The position numbers and the translations under genes were made by a program. Below, in pieces: positions 37,658-50,221 of a stretch of DNA of 64,000 nucleotides (within the stretch, counting starts at the first letter, position 1; each line of letters begins with the position of its first letter). Source of the DNA: Pelodera strongyloides (lineage: Eukaryota; Nematoda; Chromadorea; Rhabditida; Rhabditidae); NCBI GenBank assembly GCA_036852015.1, contig JAANDG010000485.1:40001-104000 (forward strand), read 5' to 3'. The notes under the pieces were generated by a model, which saw nothing but the letters and a program-made list of their open reading frames with translations, was not told the DNA's origin and did not search any database.

Positions 37658-40600
37658 ATGGAGATACAAAATCCTTTCCAAATACAGTGGGATCGAACGC
37701 CATATCAATCATTTCCAGATTATTTTTTCTCTAAAATTGCTCTTCATGGATCAAATATGGCAATTGTACGTTATGAGTTTCTTATTGAAAACAGGACAGT
37801 TTAGCAAACCGTGTGTTTAGTTGTAATAAAGGAATTGTTACTAACAATCTTTCTGTTCCGCCTTCAAATTTGACCAGCATTTCAATTAAATAAAAATTGG
37901 TAGTGTCTTTTACTTCTAGGTGGACACCGACACAGGAAAACAGTGGCGCTACTCAGAGATTAGAGAGTGGTGTTTTATGGCAATGGATCGACTGCGAGTA
38001 GGAAACTTTATTGTTCTCGAATAGATGAATTAATACGATTGTTCTGAAGCAGCTTTGCTGGATTTTCCATCTCAAAAATCATTTATTCGGCGAAACGAAG
38101 CGTGAATTACAAGTAACGTTGACGAGGTATACCAGCAATACCTTCAGGAACTTGGAGTAAATGAAAAGTCTCGCGTGGCCGTAATAACTGGGACCACTGG
38201 CCAGGCAATATTCATACATATCGCTTGCACTATGCTCGGATGCCCCGCAGTAGCTGTTAATGGGCACTTTACCGTTGGTAGGTTCACCAATGATCAAGTT
38301 TGTCTATTAGCAAATCCTTTGCTACAATGTGCATGACCCAGGAGTTTCTATCTTCAGATGAAATCTGGCAGATGGTTGATCTGAGTGAGTCAACCCACTG
38401 TGTGACGGAGTCGTCATTTGTTCAAAAGGTATTATTGTGTGACTTGAAGCAGCAAAATGTTTCTTTATCAACTTGAAAAAAAAAAATTAAAAAAAAAAGT
38501 AAAGTTTATTGATGTATTTTCCTCAATTCCTTTGTTGAGACGGAGGACGTGCGAAGAAAGGCTCAAATGCGCGGAGGTGGAAGAATTAAAGCGATCCGAG
38601 CCATTGAAGACGTTCTCTCGCGAGATTCCCTATCAACGGATAGGAAGCAGAATCCACGGTGGGCTGATTCATGCTTTCCACTTCAGGAGCGTTTTTACTT
38701 GATTAGTGACAACACTGATTACTCGAAATATATTGGCCAGTAGAATAATTCACACAATTTGTTTCTAACTCTGTTTCTTCTTTTCCGACCGCCTCCACCG
38801 CCTGCAAGAGAGCCGTCTACTGCGAAGATACTGTGAGTAATTTAAATACAGTCCACAACAATGTGTTTTGTCCGCGAACTTAATATCAGTTACCTAATCG
38901 TTGTTTACAACGATTTGTTTAAATTCTAGGTTACAACCGACATTTGAAGAGAGAGTCGGAGACCCAGCTACTCCTACATCAGAAATTGCGGAATGCAACG
39001 GAAAATCGGTATATCACTTTCGTTTACTTTTCCAGAATATTTTTAATCAAACGGTCAGCATTAATTCAAAACTTATACCCACAATTCACACTATTTTTAT
39101 TTCACCATATTGCCATAGTGATCTGCTGCTTTAGGAATCAGATGAAACATACAACTCGCCAGTTGATTGTATGCCTTCAAGTGGGAATCCTATGATGATT
39201 TTCTTTACCGCTGGAACCACCGGGCTGCCAAAGGTATGTTGAACTTTTAGGAGCACGCCAAGGATTCTGCTACCGTTGTTCAGATTCTCTAGGTAAATCC
39301 GTTTCAAGGGACAGGCCTACGAGAAAAAGTTTTCTCAATTTTCTTTCACGGAATGTTCGGAATTTCAGAAATATTAATGTGAATACCGCATTTCTTTGCA
39401 CCTAGAAATCACAGAGTTATTACCCAGCAAACAGTTCGGCCAGGTACCGTAGTCAGCAACGTCAAAAAACGTTTTAACGGTTTATATCCGTTCATTTGCA
39501 CTCTCTCTCTACAAAATAATGGTTAAACGAACGAAGATCATTCCTACGAGTATAAAAAAGCATTCCCACGTCTGTACTGCCCTAAAAGCGCAAAGATTGA
39601 TTCTAACTACGGTGCCTGGCCGAACTGTTTGCCGGGAAATGACGCGCTTTTCACCATAATATTTCTGAAATTCCGGACATTCTGTGCAAGTAAATTTAGG
39701 AAAACTTTTTCTCGTGGTCACTTTCCTTTAAGTATTCTAATTAAATATTCATATTTAGCCAGTCGAGTTCACTCACAAATCTCTGGTGATCAATCTACAA
39801 CAACTAACCGCTCCTCTTTATGGTCCCGTTCAGGCAAAGGTAGGTTTTTTTGTGCTTGGTGGCTGTTTCGAAGCGAGGCATGGATATTTTTCTTAAGTGT
39901 GCAGGCATGTGTGCAGGCAAGTGTGCAGGCATGGAGACATATTGTACATAGGTTTTTTCAGGAACATTTTCTACTTCCATTGTCAATCTCTCACTGTTTT
40001 GGCTTTATATCGGCGTTTTACGCTCTCGTAAATGGTGCAACAATCTATACAATCAACAAGTGGTCCACGAAATCATTAGTGACACAGCTGGCAGTTAATA
40101 AGGTAAGTTGGTGCTGGAGATTGGGAACTAGTTGAAGCTTAAATATAACTGTATGATATTACAGATTAACGTGGTCCATTGTTATGCTCCGATGATAAAC
40201 ACATTGGCCACCGATCCGATGATAGATCAAAACTCATTCCCCAATTTGCGATCGATAATTGTCAGCGGAAGCCCGATTGATTCAAACGTAATGAAAATTT
40301 GCAAGGAGCGCCTGAAGATTAGGGATATAAGACAAGGTTTGTTCGTAATTTATCGTCACAGTTCATACAATCAAGGGAAGTGAAATGCCGTGAAGTGAAC
40401 TGTCAATACCTGAAAATACTGTTTCTTCAGCATACGGAATGACTGAACTTGGTGGAATCTGTGCAATTCCGCATTGCGAAAATCAGAAAATGAACAGTGT
40501 TGGGGTTCCTCTACCAGGAATGCTATTCAAGGTGAGTTGTTAATGTACTCTGTGCTGGAAACTGAAGCTATTGAGTCATGCGTATGCGTTTTATATGCGT

Positions 40601-41842
40601 CTTAGTTGAATTGTTGAGGAGTGTGTGAATGACCGCAAGGTGCAAATTTCTAGGTGGTAAACTGGGAAACCAAACAAGTTTGTGGACCGCGACAGCCCGG
40701 TCAGCTACTGGTGATGGGCCCACAGGTTATGCCATCATACTTCAGAAACCCAAAAGCCACAAGTGATATACTTGATGCAAGTGGATACTGTAAGACTGGT
40801 AAGCAATTGAGTCTTCTCGCATGTGATGTTCATTTTCAGTTCTGCTTCATGAGACGACATATGTGCTTATAAATTTATGTGCTTAAAAAATTCTTATGAA
40901 CGAACTGACTAAAGCAGATTACAGGCGATGCTGCGTTCTATGACGAAGACGGCCACTTACATGTAATGGACAGAATCAAGGATATCGTTAAATACAAGGG
41001 CACCCTGGTGGGTTACAACTTCATTCTTTTGTTTTTAACAAAGACAGTATTTTAAAATGATATACATAGGTTTGTCCATCGGAAGTGGAAGCACTGCTCC
41101 GTGCTCATGCCGCCATCGAGGACTGCGCCGTGGTTGGGAGACAGGATCATGTTGCTGGCGAGGTATATATCTATATCTATATATTTATTACGCAACAAAT
41201 GTATAACGTACAGTTTGTCAATAAACATAAAGGAAGACAAGAAAAGTTCAAAATAACTTACTGTCTCAGCAACAAAATTTGGGATCTCTCAGATTTTCCC
41301 AAAAGAAAAGACAAGCAGTAGTCCCTCAATTGATTCCAAATCAGTCGCAGGTTCCTGCAGCTTTTGTTGTCAAAGACGCCGGTCATCCACTTCTCGCGAG
41401 TGCAGAAGTACGTCAGTATGTGTCAGGTAGGTGAAAAAAATGTTTTATTTTGCACCATCCCATTTTAAAAAGTACGGCTTCGTGTGCTGCGCTCCAGTCT
41501 CAAGCAAAATAAAACTGATTTACAGGAAAGATCGCACAATTCAAAGAATTACGGGGAGGAGTGTTCTTTATTTCGGAAATACCACGCAGTGCTTGCGGCA
41601 AGGTGAGATAGCATTCAAATGTTTTTTTTTTATCAGTTTATGTATCTCGCAGTGTTAATCCGATAATCCGTTATTTTTAGGTGCTACGCCGCCAACTAAA
41701 GCAGTTCTGGGATAGAGAACGTACCAACTCAAAAGCAGACCTTACTGAAAAACCAAAAACTGTGTCACAACCTTTATCCAAAACAGTGCAAAAGACACGT
41801 CCAAAAACAACGGCAAGTGCGACCCGTACAACCAAAAAGTAG
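37658..41842 (+). CDS. Acyl-CoA synthetase / 4-coumarate-CoA ligase-like AMP-forming enzyme
   Basis: About 18 exons from MEIQNPFQIQWDRTPYQSFP (37658-37765) to the stop at 41842, about 600 residues. Family motifs appear in order: FFTAGTTGLPK (AMP-binding signature, 39135-39235), LPLSISHCFGFISAFYAL (39962-40102), AYGMTELGG (40432-40531), GDAAFYDEDGHLHVMDRIKDIVKYKG with the hinge (40925-41008), CPSEVEALL, and PRSACGKVLRR with the catalytic Lys (41525-41601 into 41681). It activates a carboxylate, probably a fatty acid, to its CoA thioester through an acyl-AMP. The C-terminus is Lys/Thr/Ser-rich (RTTKK) and lacks a PTS1 tripeptide. The exons between about 38100 and 39010 are only partly resolved. 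The ATG lies one base after an acceptor (ttttcag/AATG), which points to trans-splicing. A MITE occupies one intron. Confidence 0.92.
39302..39731. mobile_element. Palindromic MITE, copy 2 (in an acyl-CoA synthetase intron)
   Basis: Same family as 33333-33795: AAGGGACAGGCCTACGAGAA at the left, a complementary right arm ending CCTTTAA at 39731, and the shared core with GGTTAAACGAACGAAGATCA (about 39520). The left border has lost the exact TTAA (reads TTTC). Confidence 0.85.
39897..39933. repeat. Short tandem repeat, 12-base unit
   Basis: Three copies of GTGTGCAGGCAT/A in the intron after 39839. Confidence 0.6.
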
Positions 41843-41984
41843 AGCTCGATTATTTATATGATTTTTATGTTCGATTATATTTGCTTGGCACGAAAATAAC
41901 CAAATTTTAAAATGAAAACGAGACTGACTTATGAGCAAAGCTATATTTCCACTTACTATTTACTTTTAACAATACCTACTAGCG

Positions 41985-42225
41985 TTGCTAGCGTTGAGCT
42001 ACGGAAAATGCTTCTTTCGTTTTCACTCCTTGACATACAATCTCTGAAGCAAATGCGCATTCATATTTCTCAAATATTCCGGATAAATCATTCCCACCAG
42101 GTACATGTTCTGTTCTCCGTTTTCTTATTTTCATATTGTTGCAATCGAAAGTGGACTTTGTCTAGTACATCACACTTTTCATCGACCACAAACGGAAATC
42201 CCAAACGCCTTCTAGCGTTCATCCT
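41985..42225 (+). pseudogene. Possible SAP30-like (Sin3-binding) gene fragment
   Basis: Two adjacent open stretches, joined across GTACAT...AAAG, read SFSLLDIQSLKQMRIHISQI and then WTLSSTSHFSSTTNGNPKRL-LAFI. This matches the spacing of the SAP30 Sin3-binding domain (L.L.TLR.YK..., then HF...N....L.YFI). No upstream exons or start are found in the short gap after the acyl-CoA synthetase gene, key basic residues are missing, and the frame runs on into unrelated sequence. A decayed duplicate is the simplest reading; chance similarity is possible. Confidence 0.3.
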
Positions 42226-42399
42226 GGTTTTCTACTTTCACGTATTTTCATTTATCTCTGGCTGCCCTTCTTTTCTTGGGGACTTCATCCGAAGGAGTAC
42301 ATCTGCAAAATTAGGTGTTGGAATGAGAGTGTGGATGGAAGCATTGGTCATGCGAGCATAGAGAGTAGAGTAGAGTAGCTTTACGCGGAGCAACACTTC

Positions 42400-44476
42400 C
42401 GATTTGAAGGGACCTTATGCATCACGTGAGACATTGGGAAATCCGATAGAGGAGGGAAAACACCATGCCTCGCCGGGAAAAAAAGAAGAAAATAATTAGA
42501 TTTAGTAATCAAGAAGTGAATATTTCCAAAATGTGTTTACTTGCGCAAAGTATTAAAAAGAAGGGAAACACGCTGAAAACTATATGTACAGTAATAACAG
42601 AGTATGAAAATCAACAACATGTTAACTGAGTTGGCAATTTATTTTTCTTCCGCTACTGAGGAGTTTGACAATAAAATGAGGAAACTCGTCTTTGAATACA
42701 CCAAAAAGAAGAAAGAACGAATTTGCGAAGCAATTATTTTAATTATAATAAGCGTTACGGCTATATTGAAGAAAAATACCCAGAAAACAAGAAGTCATAA
42801 AGAAAATAAAACCGGGTAAAAATAAAGACAAAATTGATGTGTTTTAACAAATAAAAACATGGTCATTCGGAAGTTAAAACACAAAAAGCAAAATATTCGA
42901 CAACAAAAAGAGTGTTTCGACAAAACAAAATAAATGTTTCTGAGCTTATGGTTTGTTGGCAAGTTTTCCGGTAACTTCCGAATGAATTAAAAATATTTTG
43001 GGCGAAACTGGACTTATTTTGATTTTTCTTTATTCGTTCACTGCGTCTAAGCTTTTGAGTTACAAGACATTATTAGCCTCATAGGAAAACTTGCGGTGAG
43101 ATGTTAATGAGCTATAAAGAGCCTAGTTATTATAGCACGAAAGGGAAAGAAAGACTACGTTGGACGCAACTAATTGTAAGTACGATATATAAAAAAAAAC
43201 ACTAGGACCTGCAAGATTCTAGACGAAGTAAACTAAAAATAAATCGCAAAAACTAACACCTTAATTTGCCAATTGTGGGCCAACTCTAAGTTGGATGTAC
43301 TACACGGTAAAAAGTACATGCACATATTAACGTAGCAGTAGAATAATAAACCTTGGTGAAATCTCACATATACGCGATCGGTTCATGGTTCTTTTACGTA
43401 ATAAACTTCATCAACGTTTTTTAGAAAGAAATTATATGGTTTTAGCGAGCCTCTTTTTACTTAAATCGCTAGCGTGTCAACTAATAAAAACTTACAACTT
43501 TCTAAATCAAGCAGCTAAACTATATACGCAACGTGATATACAGTGATATACACAGAGTATGTACATCGAAAAGTTGAGTGTCATTCCATGATTGAGATAT
43601 GTAATTGTTCTTCTGCTTTCACATCGTAGGTCAACTTTCTAACTTGTTTCCTTATGCTGACCAGGCTGCGAGTTTAGTCGCTTTCTCGATTGAACAAGTT
43701 TGCTCTAAAATAAATTAAATTAAATTACTTTCTTGTTTTTCATAGAATGTATATGAGTTCGCCTATCTCAAGCGCAATGCTCCAAAACACATCAGTGGTC
43801 GCTTCGCAATTTAAACTGAGAAAATCATGGATTTTTTTGGCTGAAATCAAGATAAATCCCCTTCCACTTTAGCCTTGAATTCGTCGGAAAGAGCAACAGG
43901 CACCGTGCTGGAAAACATTAATTAGCTACTGAGAGAAGGGCAGCTGGTTGATGGGCATACAAATACATACAAAGAATAACACACCAACGCGTGCATACAT
44001 ACACGCAGTGGCAATCTAGCAGGGACACATTGTAGGTACTCAATACAGAGGTTTGCTTTAAACATTTCTCAGACATATCCAATATAATGTCATCTTTCTG
44101 CCACAGACAGACGACATGATTAATTGAGTTTTATATATACAAATCTGCCTACTCGAGTTTCTTAGACAAGTTGGTTACGATCATAATTTTTGACAGCTCT
44201 TTGGTACCCAAAGAGTTTTATAACTCGCAGTTGAAGCATCTGATGTGAAGCATACTGAGGGGAGAGATTAAGGAGAGAGAGAGGCTTAAGAAACAGACGG
44301 TCCCCGCCAGACAGTCAAGTGCGTAGTGACACACGTATTGAAAGCCAAGCCAGCTGATTTCTACGGAGGGCACGTGAACGACATGCATGTGACAAAGGAA
44401 ACAAGAACTGATTAACGGCCATCCATATTTCAATGGACTGAAGCCAACTGAGAGAAATCATCTCGTTTTTATAGCA
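42400..44476. other. Intergenic with a small inverted repeat
   Basis: A perfect 14-base inverted repeat, TCATTCGGAAGTTA at 42863 and its complement at 42972, encloses 95 bases. Other parts show no supported gene. A short minus-strand segment near 43861-43909 (TVPVALSDEFKAKVEGDLS in one frame) may be the last exon of TBCEL, but its phase does not fit directly. Confidence 0.4.
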
Positions 44477-44560
44477 TCATCTGATCGCGGAAGTTTGTAC
44501 CAATAAAGAAAACTGGGCGTTGCAATAGGGAAAGTTATGCGTTAGTAAAGAACGTCCTAC

Positions 44561-47296
44561 CTGTACAACAAATGAATCGCCGTCCTCCGGATGAAGCATT
44601 CTAATAGGCTGATTGGGGAAACGGATTTCCACAGGGAATCTAGACGACTCCACGAAGAACAATCGCATTCGAGAATAGGGGATTCCGGTCTCTTTCTCAA
44701 GCGATCTGAAAAAATCTCATTTTAATGGAATACGGTTGAAGCACTATTCAAATGATTCCGATGAAAAATAATACAAGGAATCGCGCTCATTATCGGTAAC
44801 AATATTGACCAGTATCAAGCATTTCTTTTTTGTGTGTGTGTTCCATACGCGGTCATAATATTTCACAATCAGAGTACTATATATCTGAAGCTTATAGTAA
44901 TCCATTGTTGTGTGCGAACTCATGGTCAGAACAAAGACACTATTTACGCTGATTGATATGTAAACAGAGTGCACCCATAAAGGAAACCCAACAACATCCG
45001 ATATAATGCTGCTATCTTACAATTAGTAGTACTAGCTAATCTAGTATTTGTGGCAAATAAGAAAAGTTGAAAGTAAATGCAATTGAGCCATGGTTTTCGC
45101 TCCAACCTACTCTTTTTGACAACAGCAACGTTGCAAACATAGCATTTCGTTTAAACGCATTTCTCTCTAGATAACCTTTTTGGTACTATGTTGTTTTGTT
45201 GATGAGAAATTTCCAGCGTTAAAAATATGACCCGGAGTCCACAACAAGTTTATGTTCGCTATAAGAGCAGTCAATCGGGGATCGGATTCGTGTGTGTGCA
45301 AAATCCGGTTGGCGTATGCAAATCACATTTTCGTTGCGTGTTTAATAAGCTGGCAATGACCGGCACAACCTTTTAATGTCGCGCGGACCCCATAAGTGGA
45401 CATGGAAGTCAACCACCACAATAATGTACGGTCATTTACCGAAACAATAAATATTTAATGTGAAAAGGAACATGACCTACACATATAAAAATGAAATACT
45501 AGAAAAAGTCAATGAACAATTTCAAGTGGAGTACATGTAATTTAAAGATCGGTTATCCTCTTACCGCATGAATTCGCCGACAGTCTTCGTAACGTTTACT
45601 TTGGCCTCTCGACTGTAATTCGCTTCTTCACAAATGATTTGCATCGTCACATGAATCTTAGGGGACAGATCCACCTGGAACACGTCGGTACAATAATACA
45701 TACAACAGATAGGAGACCTCGGTGAACAGAATTCTACACAATTTGCGTATAGGGGGTTTAAGAAGATAAATCGCAACATACATTTACAAGGCGCTCCACA
45801 GTACCGTGCTTATCAACCAGTCTAAAGTAATGTGCCGGCTTCTCCTTCATATCCTGGTAATATCGAATGAAGAACCTTTCAGCAGTTTCACGTTGTTGTT
45901 TTGTGATTGCTGATCCGTTCAACACCTAAACTTCACTCATCATAAATTACTATTAGACCAGCCTATTATTGAAAAGCTCTTTTCTAATATTTTTGAATTT
46001 ATATTTTTTTTTCAATATGTCCCGATTCGACACGTATTGCCAGTGAAAAATGCTTCATTGTATTTTGAGACTGCGTTTTCGACACTCAGCTGTTTGGCAG
46101 CATTCAACGATCCCAAACAAAAATAAGTGCAAAAAGAGAACGAGAGAGTGTGAATAAAACAGAGAGGAGGTTTTCTCAGCGTATGACACTTGCGACGAGA
46201 GATTATCGACGACAGAGAAAATTACATACTGCTTCGCAGTGAAGAGCGAGGAAAATAAGGAAGAGTTTTGTATGTAGAAAAGAGAAAAAATCAAGTGAAG
46301 TAGCGGGAAAGAGAAGGAGAATGGAGATGACGAGCGGAAAATTCGATTCAAGGGTGAAATAAACAAAATGATGCAAATTCCAACACTCACCAGCAAAGAC
46401 GACAAAAAAAGAAACACAAAAGTGAAATTGATTGCAACTGAAGATTCTATGCTTGAAGCACAAAAATAAGATCAAACTTCAAAAACAAAAACTGGCTGGA
46501 AGCGGCCGGAACATTCTTAACCTTAAGGCGAAAGTTATTTTGATAGACGATTGCCTAAATCAAAGAATGCGACAACAGTGAGGAAGAAAACTGGAAAAAC
46601 GTAGACAACAATGAAGATACATACACAAAAAGACAGAATTCAATAATTAGCAGGGGGGGGGATCCTACCTGAAGTTTCTCTAGTCGAGCAATGACCAGGT
46701 GTGGTTTATCATCATCGTTGAGTTTGTCAACGAGCGGATTGTTATTCAGTTTGAGCTCCTTGAGGTCCGGAAATTCATGCAACAGGTCAACGCTTTCCCA
46801 ATCTTCGATATTAGTGTGAGTCAAGTAAAGGGCCTGCAGACCAGGGTGGTCTGATGGATCAAAGACACCAGGTCTCCTTCTCAGTCTCCGGAAAGGATTC
46901 TCACTCAAATAGACGGTCTTCTTATTCGGGAACCGACCGAGGAACATCATAGCCTAAATTCAAATCAAGTTTAGGGATATATATATGTTACATTCTAAAA
47001 CCCTTACAAAATAACGCTATCGAGAAGCAAGAAGCAAATAAACAAGAAGCACCTTTGCAAAGTCATCAATGCAGCACTTGTTTAGGTAGATTGTCTCCAC
47101 CGAACTGTGAAAGGCCTCCCCATGGTCCGATGATGTAAAACTGGAGTTGGACGACTCCGAATCACAGTCCGAGGCGTCCGAAGTTGAGGGCGTAGAGCAA
47201 ATATCATCCAAAAGATTCCCATTGTCAGAGAGGTGGAGCTCTGACAAATTCGGGCATTTCTTCAGCAGAGTCCTTAATAACCATGTGTTTTTTTTG

Positions 47297-47361
<65 letters not shown>

Positions 47362-48431
47362 AAGAAAGCGTTAAGCATGGGAGAGGTTATCTCAATAAGC
47401 TTAAATAAATAAAGTGGTAAATTTACCTGATTGTTGACAACCGCGGATTAGTGCCGTTCAAAGCGAGAGTGCGCAGATTAGGCAGTAGCGAGATATTCAA
47501 GTCAACATCAACGCCGAGTGGATTATAGGAGAGGTTCAGAGAGCGGAGTGCCTTAAGATACTCCCAGAGAGTGCCCACTTGCTCCCAATCGAGACAGTTC
47601 CATGCCAAATCGAACTAAATGCATTCAAACTTATGTGCGCAAACTAACGTACTGCTTCGAGATAAAGAAATATTATATACATTGAAAATATTAAAGCGAA
47701 TTACCGGTCGGTCTCAACAAAAAAATACGAAAAGAGGAGGAGTAAACAACCGTGCGTTTACCGCCGTTTTCAAAATGTGCATTTTTGGACTTTTACTAGC
47801 AAAATTCAAAATGTTTTGTCAACATTTCGTCATTTGGATGCTTCGGAGTGTGTGCTCATTTGAAAAGGCCATCCCTCGATTTTTCCGGGGCCGTGCTAGT
47901 ATTAAAATCGGCAAATCGCCGGAAGCGAATTTTCCCATACAAAATCGCAAAAAATGGTTGTTTGAGAACATTTTTATACAAGATGCACTTATTTGTTTGT
48001 GTTTTTATGTTTATTTTCGTTTATAACTTTTTTCAAACTATTTTTGGTGAAAAAACCCCAAACCGGGTGGTATTTCGCTTTAAGGAACAAAATATAAAAT
48101 GTGAAATCGCACATAAAATTTAAAAACAGACAGCTTACCTCACAAACATGACCAAGATATTCTTGCAATTTCGATTTGTCGCCCACATCCTTGATTTCCA
48201 TTTTATTGAGCACAACTAGTGAAGGGGTCCTTGTGTTCTTCGTTGGGAATGACGACTGAAACACTTAATCTATTTATTTGAAACATGAATTGCAATGAGA
48301 ATTCGTCCAGCCCATCGCCAACTACTAGAAATTAAGAAGATCAAACTTACAGTAATATATTCGCACTGATCGACGTCATCGTCGAAATATCTCTCGTAGA
48401 TCTTGTCTACGAGAGAGCAGGCCGCTGCCAT
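44561..48431 (-). CDS. coel-1: Tubulin-specific chaperone cofactor E-like protein (TBCEL)
   Basis: Eight exons in phase (48351-48431, 48139-48255, 47427-47614, 47053-47272, 46669-46953, 45782-45925, 45565-45674, 44561-44705) give about 430 residues, close to the usual TBCEL length. It starts MAAACSLVDKIYERYFDDD and lacks the CAP-Gly domain of true TBCE. Leucine-rich repeats run from about residue 55 (LVVLNKMEIKDVGD, LRSLNLSYNPLG, LKELKLNNNPL). The family signature VIARLEKLQVLNGSAITKQQ, then ERFFIRYYQDM, follows. A ubiquitin-like domain is at the C-terminus (VDLSPKIHVTMQIICEEANY to FVVQ). TBCEL binds and destabilises tubulin and is cytosolic. An acidic Ser-rich insert (DASDCDSESSNSSFTSS) interrupts the repeats. 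The last few codons are unresolved: either readthrough to a stop at 44477 or a further exon near 43.9 kb. Confidence 0.92.
47299..47360. repeat. Homopolymer T tract, about 62 bases
   Basis: An unbroken run of T (A on the TBCEL coding strand) 26 bases upstream of the acceptor of TBCEL exon 4. It may be a poly(A) remnant of a retro-insertion or an assembly artefact. Confidence 0.9.
47691..48083. mobile_element. TTAA-flanked MITE in a TBCEL intron
   Basis: Starts TTAAAGCGAATTACCGG and ends GGTATTTCGCTTTAA, giving inverted termini of about 13 bases with TTAA borders. Both open frames inside are non-coding in appearance. The end sequence also resembles the right end of the element at 590-957 and a solo end at about 13308-13322. 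Confidence 0.7.
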
Positions 48432-48499
48432 GCCGAGGGTTTAAAGACTGCGTGCTCGCTCAGGTGTTGTCTCGTGGGAAATGGGCAGTTTGCTGAGAG

Positions 48500-50221
48500 C
48501 ACGCAACGCAACACGCACCGCCCCATGTATACCTACTGTAGAAAAAGATAATATACACTTATATTTATAAATTGTTTACCAAAATAATACCTAGCAATGT
48601 CTTTTCATAGAAGGTTATATTCTGCATTCCATGTACGAGGCATAAAATGGAATTTTGAATGCAACCAATGCATTGTTCGACGTGTAATTATCACTTTATG
48701 ACTCGGAGATGGATGAAACCTCGATCAACGTTTTCAAATTATGTGCAAGTGAAAAAAAACCATAAAAGCAAAGTTGTGAATTTACAAATGTTTCCTCATT
48801 CTTTCGAAATTTCAACGGACTGTCAGTTTACAGACAGAGCTAAATCAACATATTGTTAAGGTTGCACCAAATATTTTGTGTCAATTCTATCAGGCGTTAG
48901 ATGCAAAATACAGCAACGCTTACAAAGCGAATGCTGCGTTTACCTGGCGCCATGTTGGTCGAACTCCTATGATTGGTTGCTATTGTTTTGGCTTCGACGT
49001 GTTGTAAATCTTCTTCCAAGCGTTTATTCAAGCTTTTATTTATATTTTTATTTACAATCAAGCATAGGATAAAAACAACGGTGTAAAATTTAAATAGTTG
49101 TAACTGTGCAAGCTGAAAGTACCACGCATTGAATCCGATAACTAAACAAAACTACACATAAACCAATCAGTCGATTAGTCAACCGTAATTGAGAAGATTG
49201 CTTTATGACTTTGAGATAAACATAAATAAGAAAACCCTCGGCTCACTGGACTCAATAATTGCAATACAAGCTGTGAATTGCGGAAAAAAAAGTCCCAAAG
49301 CAAGGCATTACCAACAATAAAAAAATGGTTCATATGTATATAAAAGAATCCAGGGGGTATAATTGAAGAACACTACCCCCAGGATTGAAGAACACTACCC
49401 CTTTTTGAAAAATATTATCCCATTGCAAAATAATACCCCCATTTTACAAAATACTACCCCCCCTGTCTTTACAAAATACTACCCCTTTCTAATGGGGTAG
49501 TGTTATTCAATTGGAGGGGTATTCATATTCAATGGTGGGTTAGTCATATTCAATTGATGGGGTAGTCATATTCAATGGTGGGGTAGTCATATTCAATGGT
49601 GGGGTAGTCATATTCAGTTGTGGGGTAGTGTTATTCAATTGGTGGGGTATTCATATTCAATGGTGGGGTAGTCATATTCAATGGTGGGATAGTCATATTC
49701 AATGGTGGGGTAGTCATATTCAATTGACGGGGGTAGTCATATTCAATGGTGGGGTAGTCATATTCAATTGATGGGGGTAGTATTTTGTAATTTTTCCCAC
49801 GGGGTAGTAAAAGCCAATGGGTGGGGTACTATACAGAAAACGAAGTAGTAAATAAAAGTAGACCCTCATTAGTATAACCAAGTATCACACCCAATCAAAG
49901 ACATCGTCAATATGCGTCTTAAATATGAAGTAAAATAAATACACACGATGGCAAAAAAAATAAGCCAAGCTCAAAACTTTGGGTCGGCTTCTAAATATAT
50001 GTTATGCTATTAATCTGTATTGAGCCCAGTTAGATTTCGACAAACGCTTATTCACCATAATAAATATTTAAACATTTAATAGCTTTTCAGCACACGAAGC
50101 AGGGTAGATAATACAGAAAATAATGGTATGCATTTATAGTCCTTTTCAGAAGGGCTTTAAAATAATTGTCCGTTATGAAAAGGGGGACAAATTAACTTAA
50201 AATCAATCGATGATGAATCGA
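48500..50221. other. Intergenic between TBCEL and TMEM87
   Basis: No gene supported. It contains the minisatellite listed separately. Confidence 0.4.
49358..49830. repeat. Minisatellite with opposite G/C strand bias in its two halves
   Basis: 49358-49500 holds units ending in ACTACCCC (ATTGAAGAACACTACCCC twice, then ACAAAATACTACCCC). From about 49505 to 49800 there are about 13 units of 20-22 bases built on TTCAATGGTGGGGTAGTCAT. The core GGGGTAGT is the reverse complement of the first half's ACTACCCC, so the array forms a large inverted structure. Confidence 0.85.

Noticed and set aside
46055..46475. Minus-strand Phe/Ser/Leu-rich frames
   Set aside because: They lie in a TBCEL intron whose plus strand is purine-rich (GAGAGA, GAAAA), which creates artificial Phe/Ser/Leu-rich frames.
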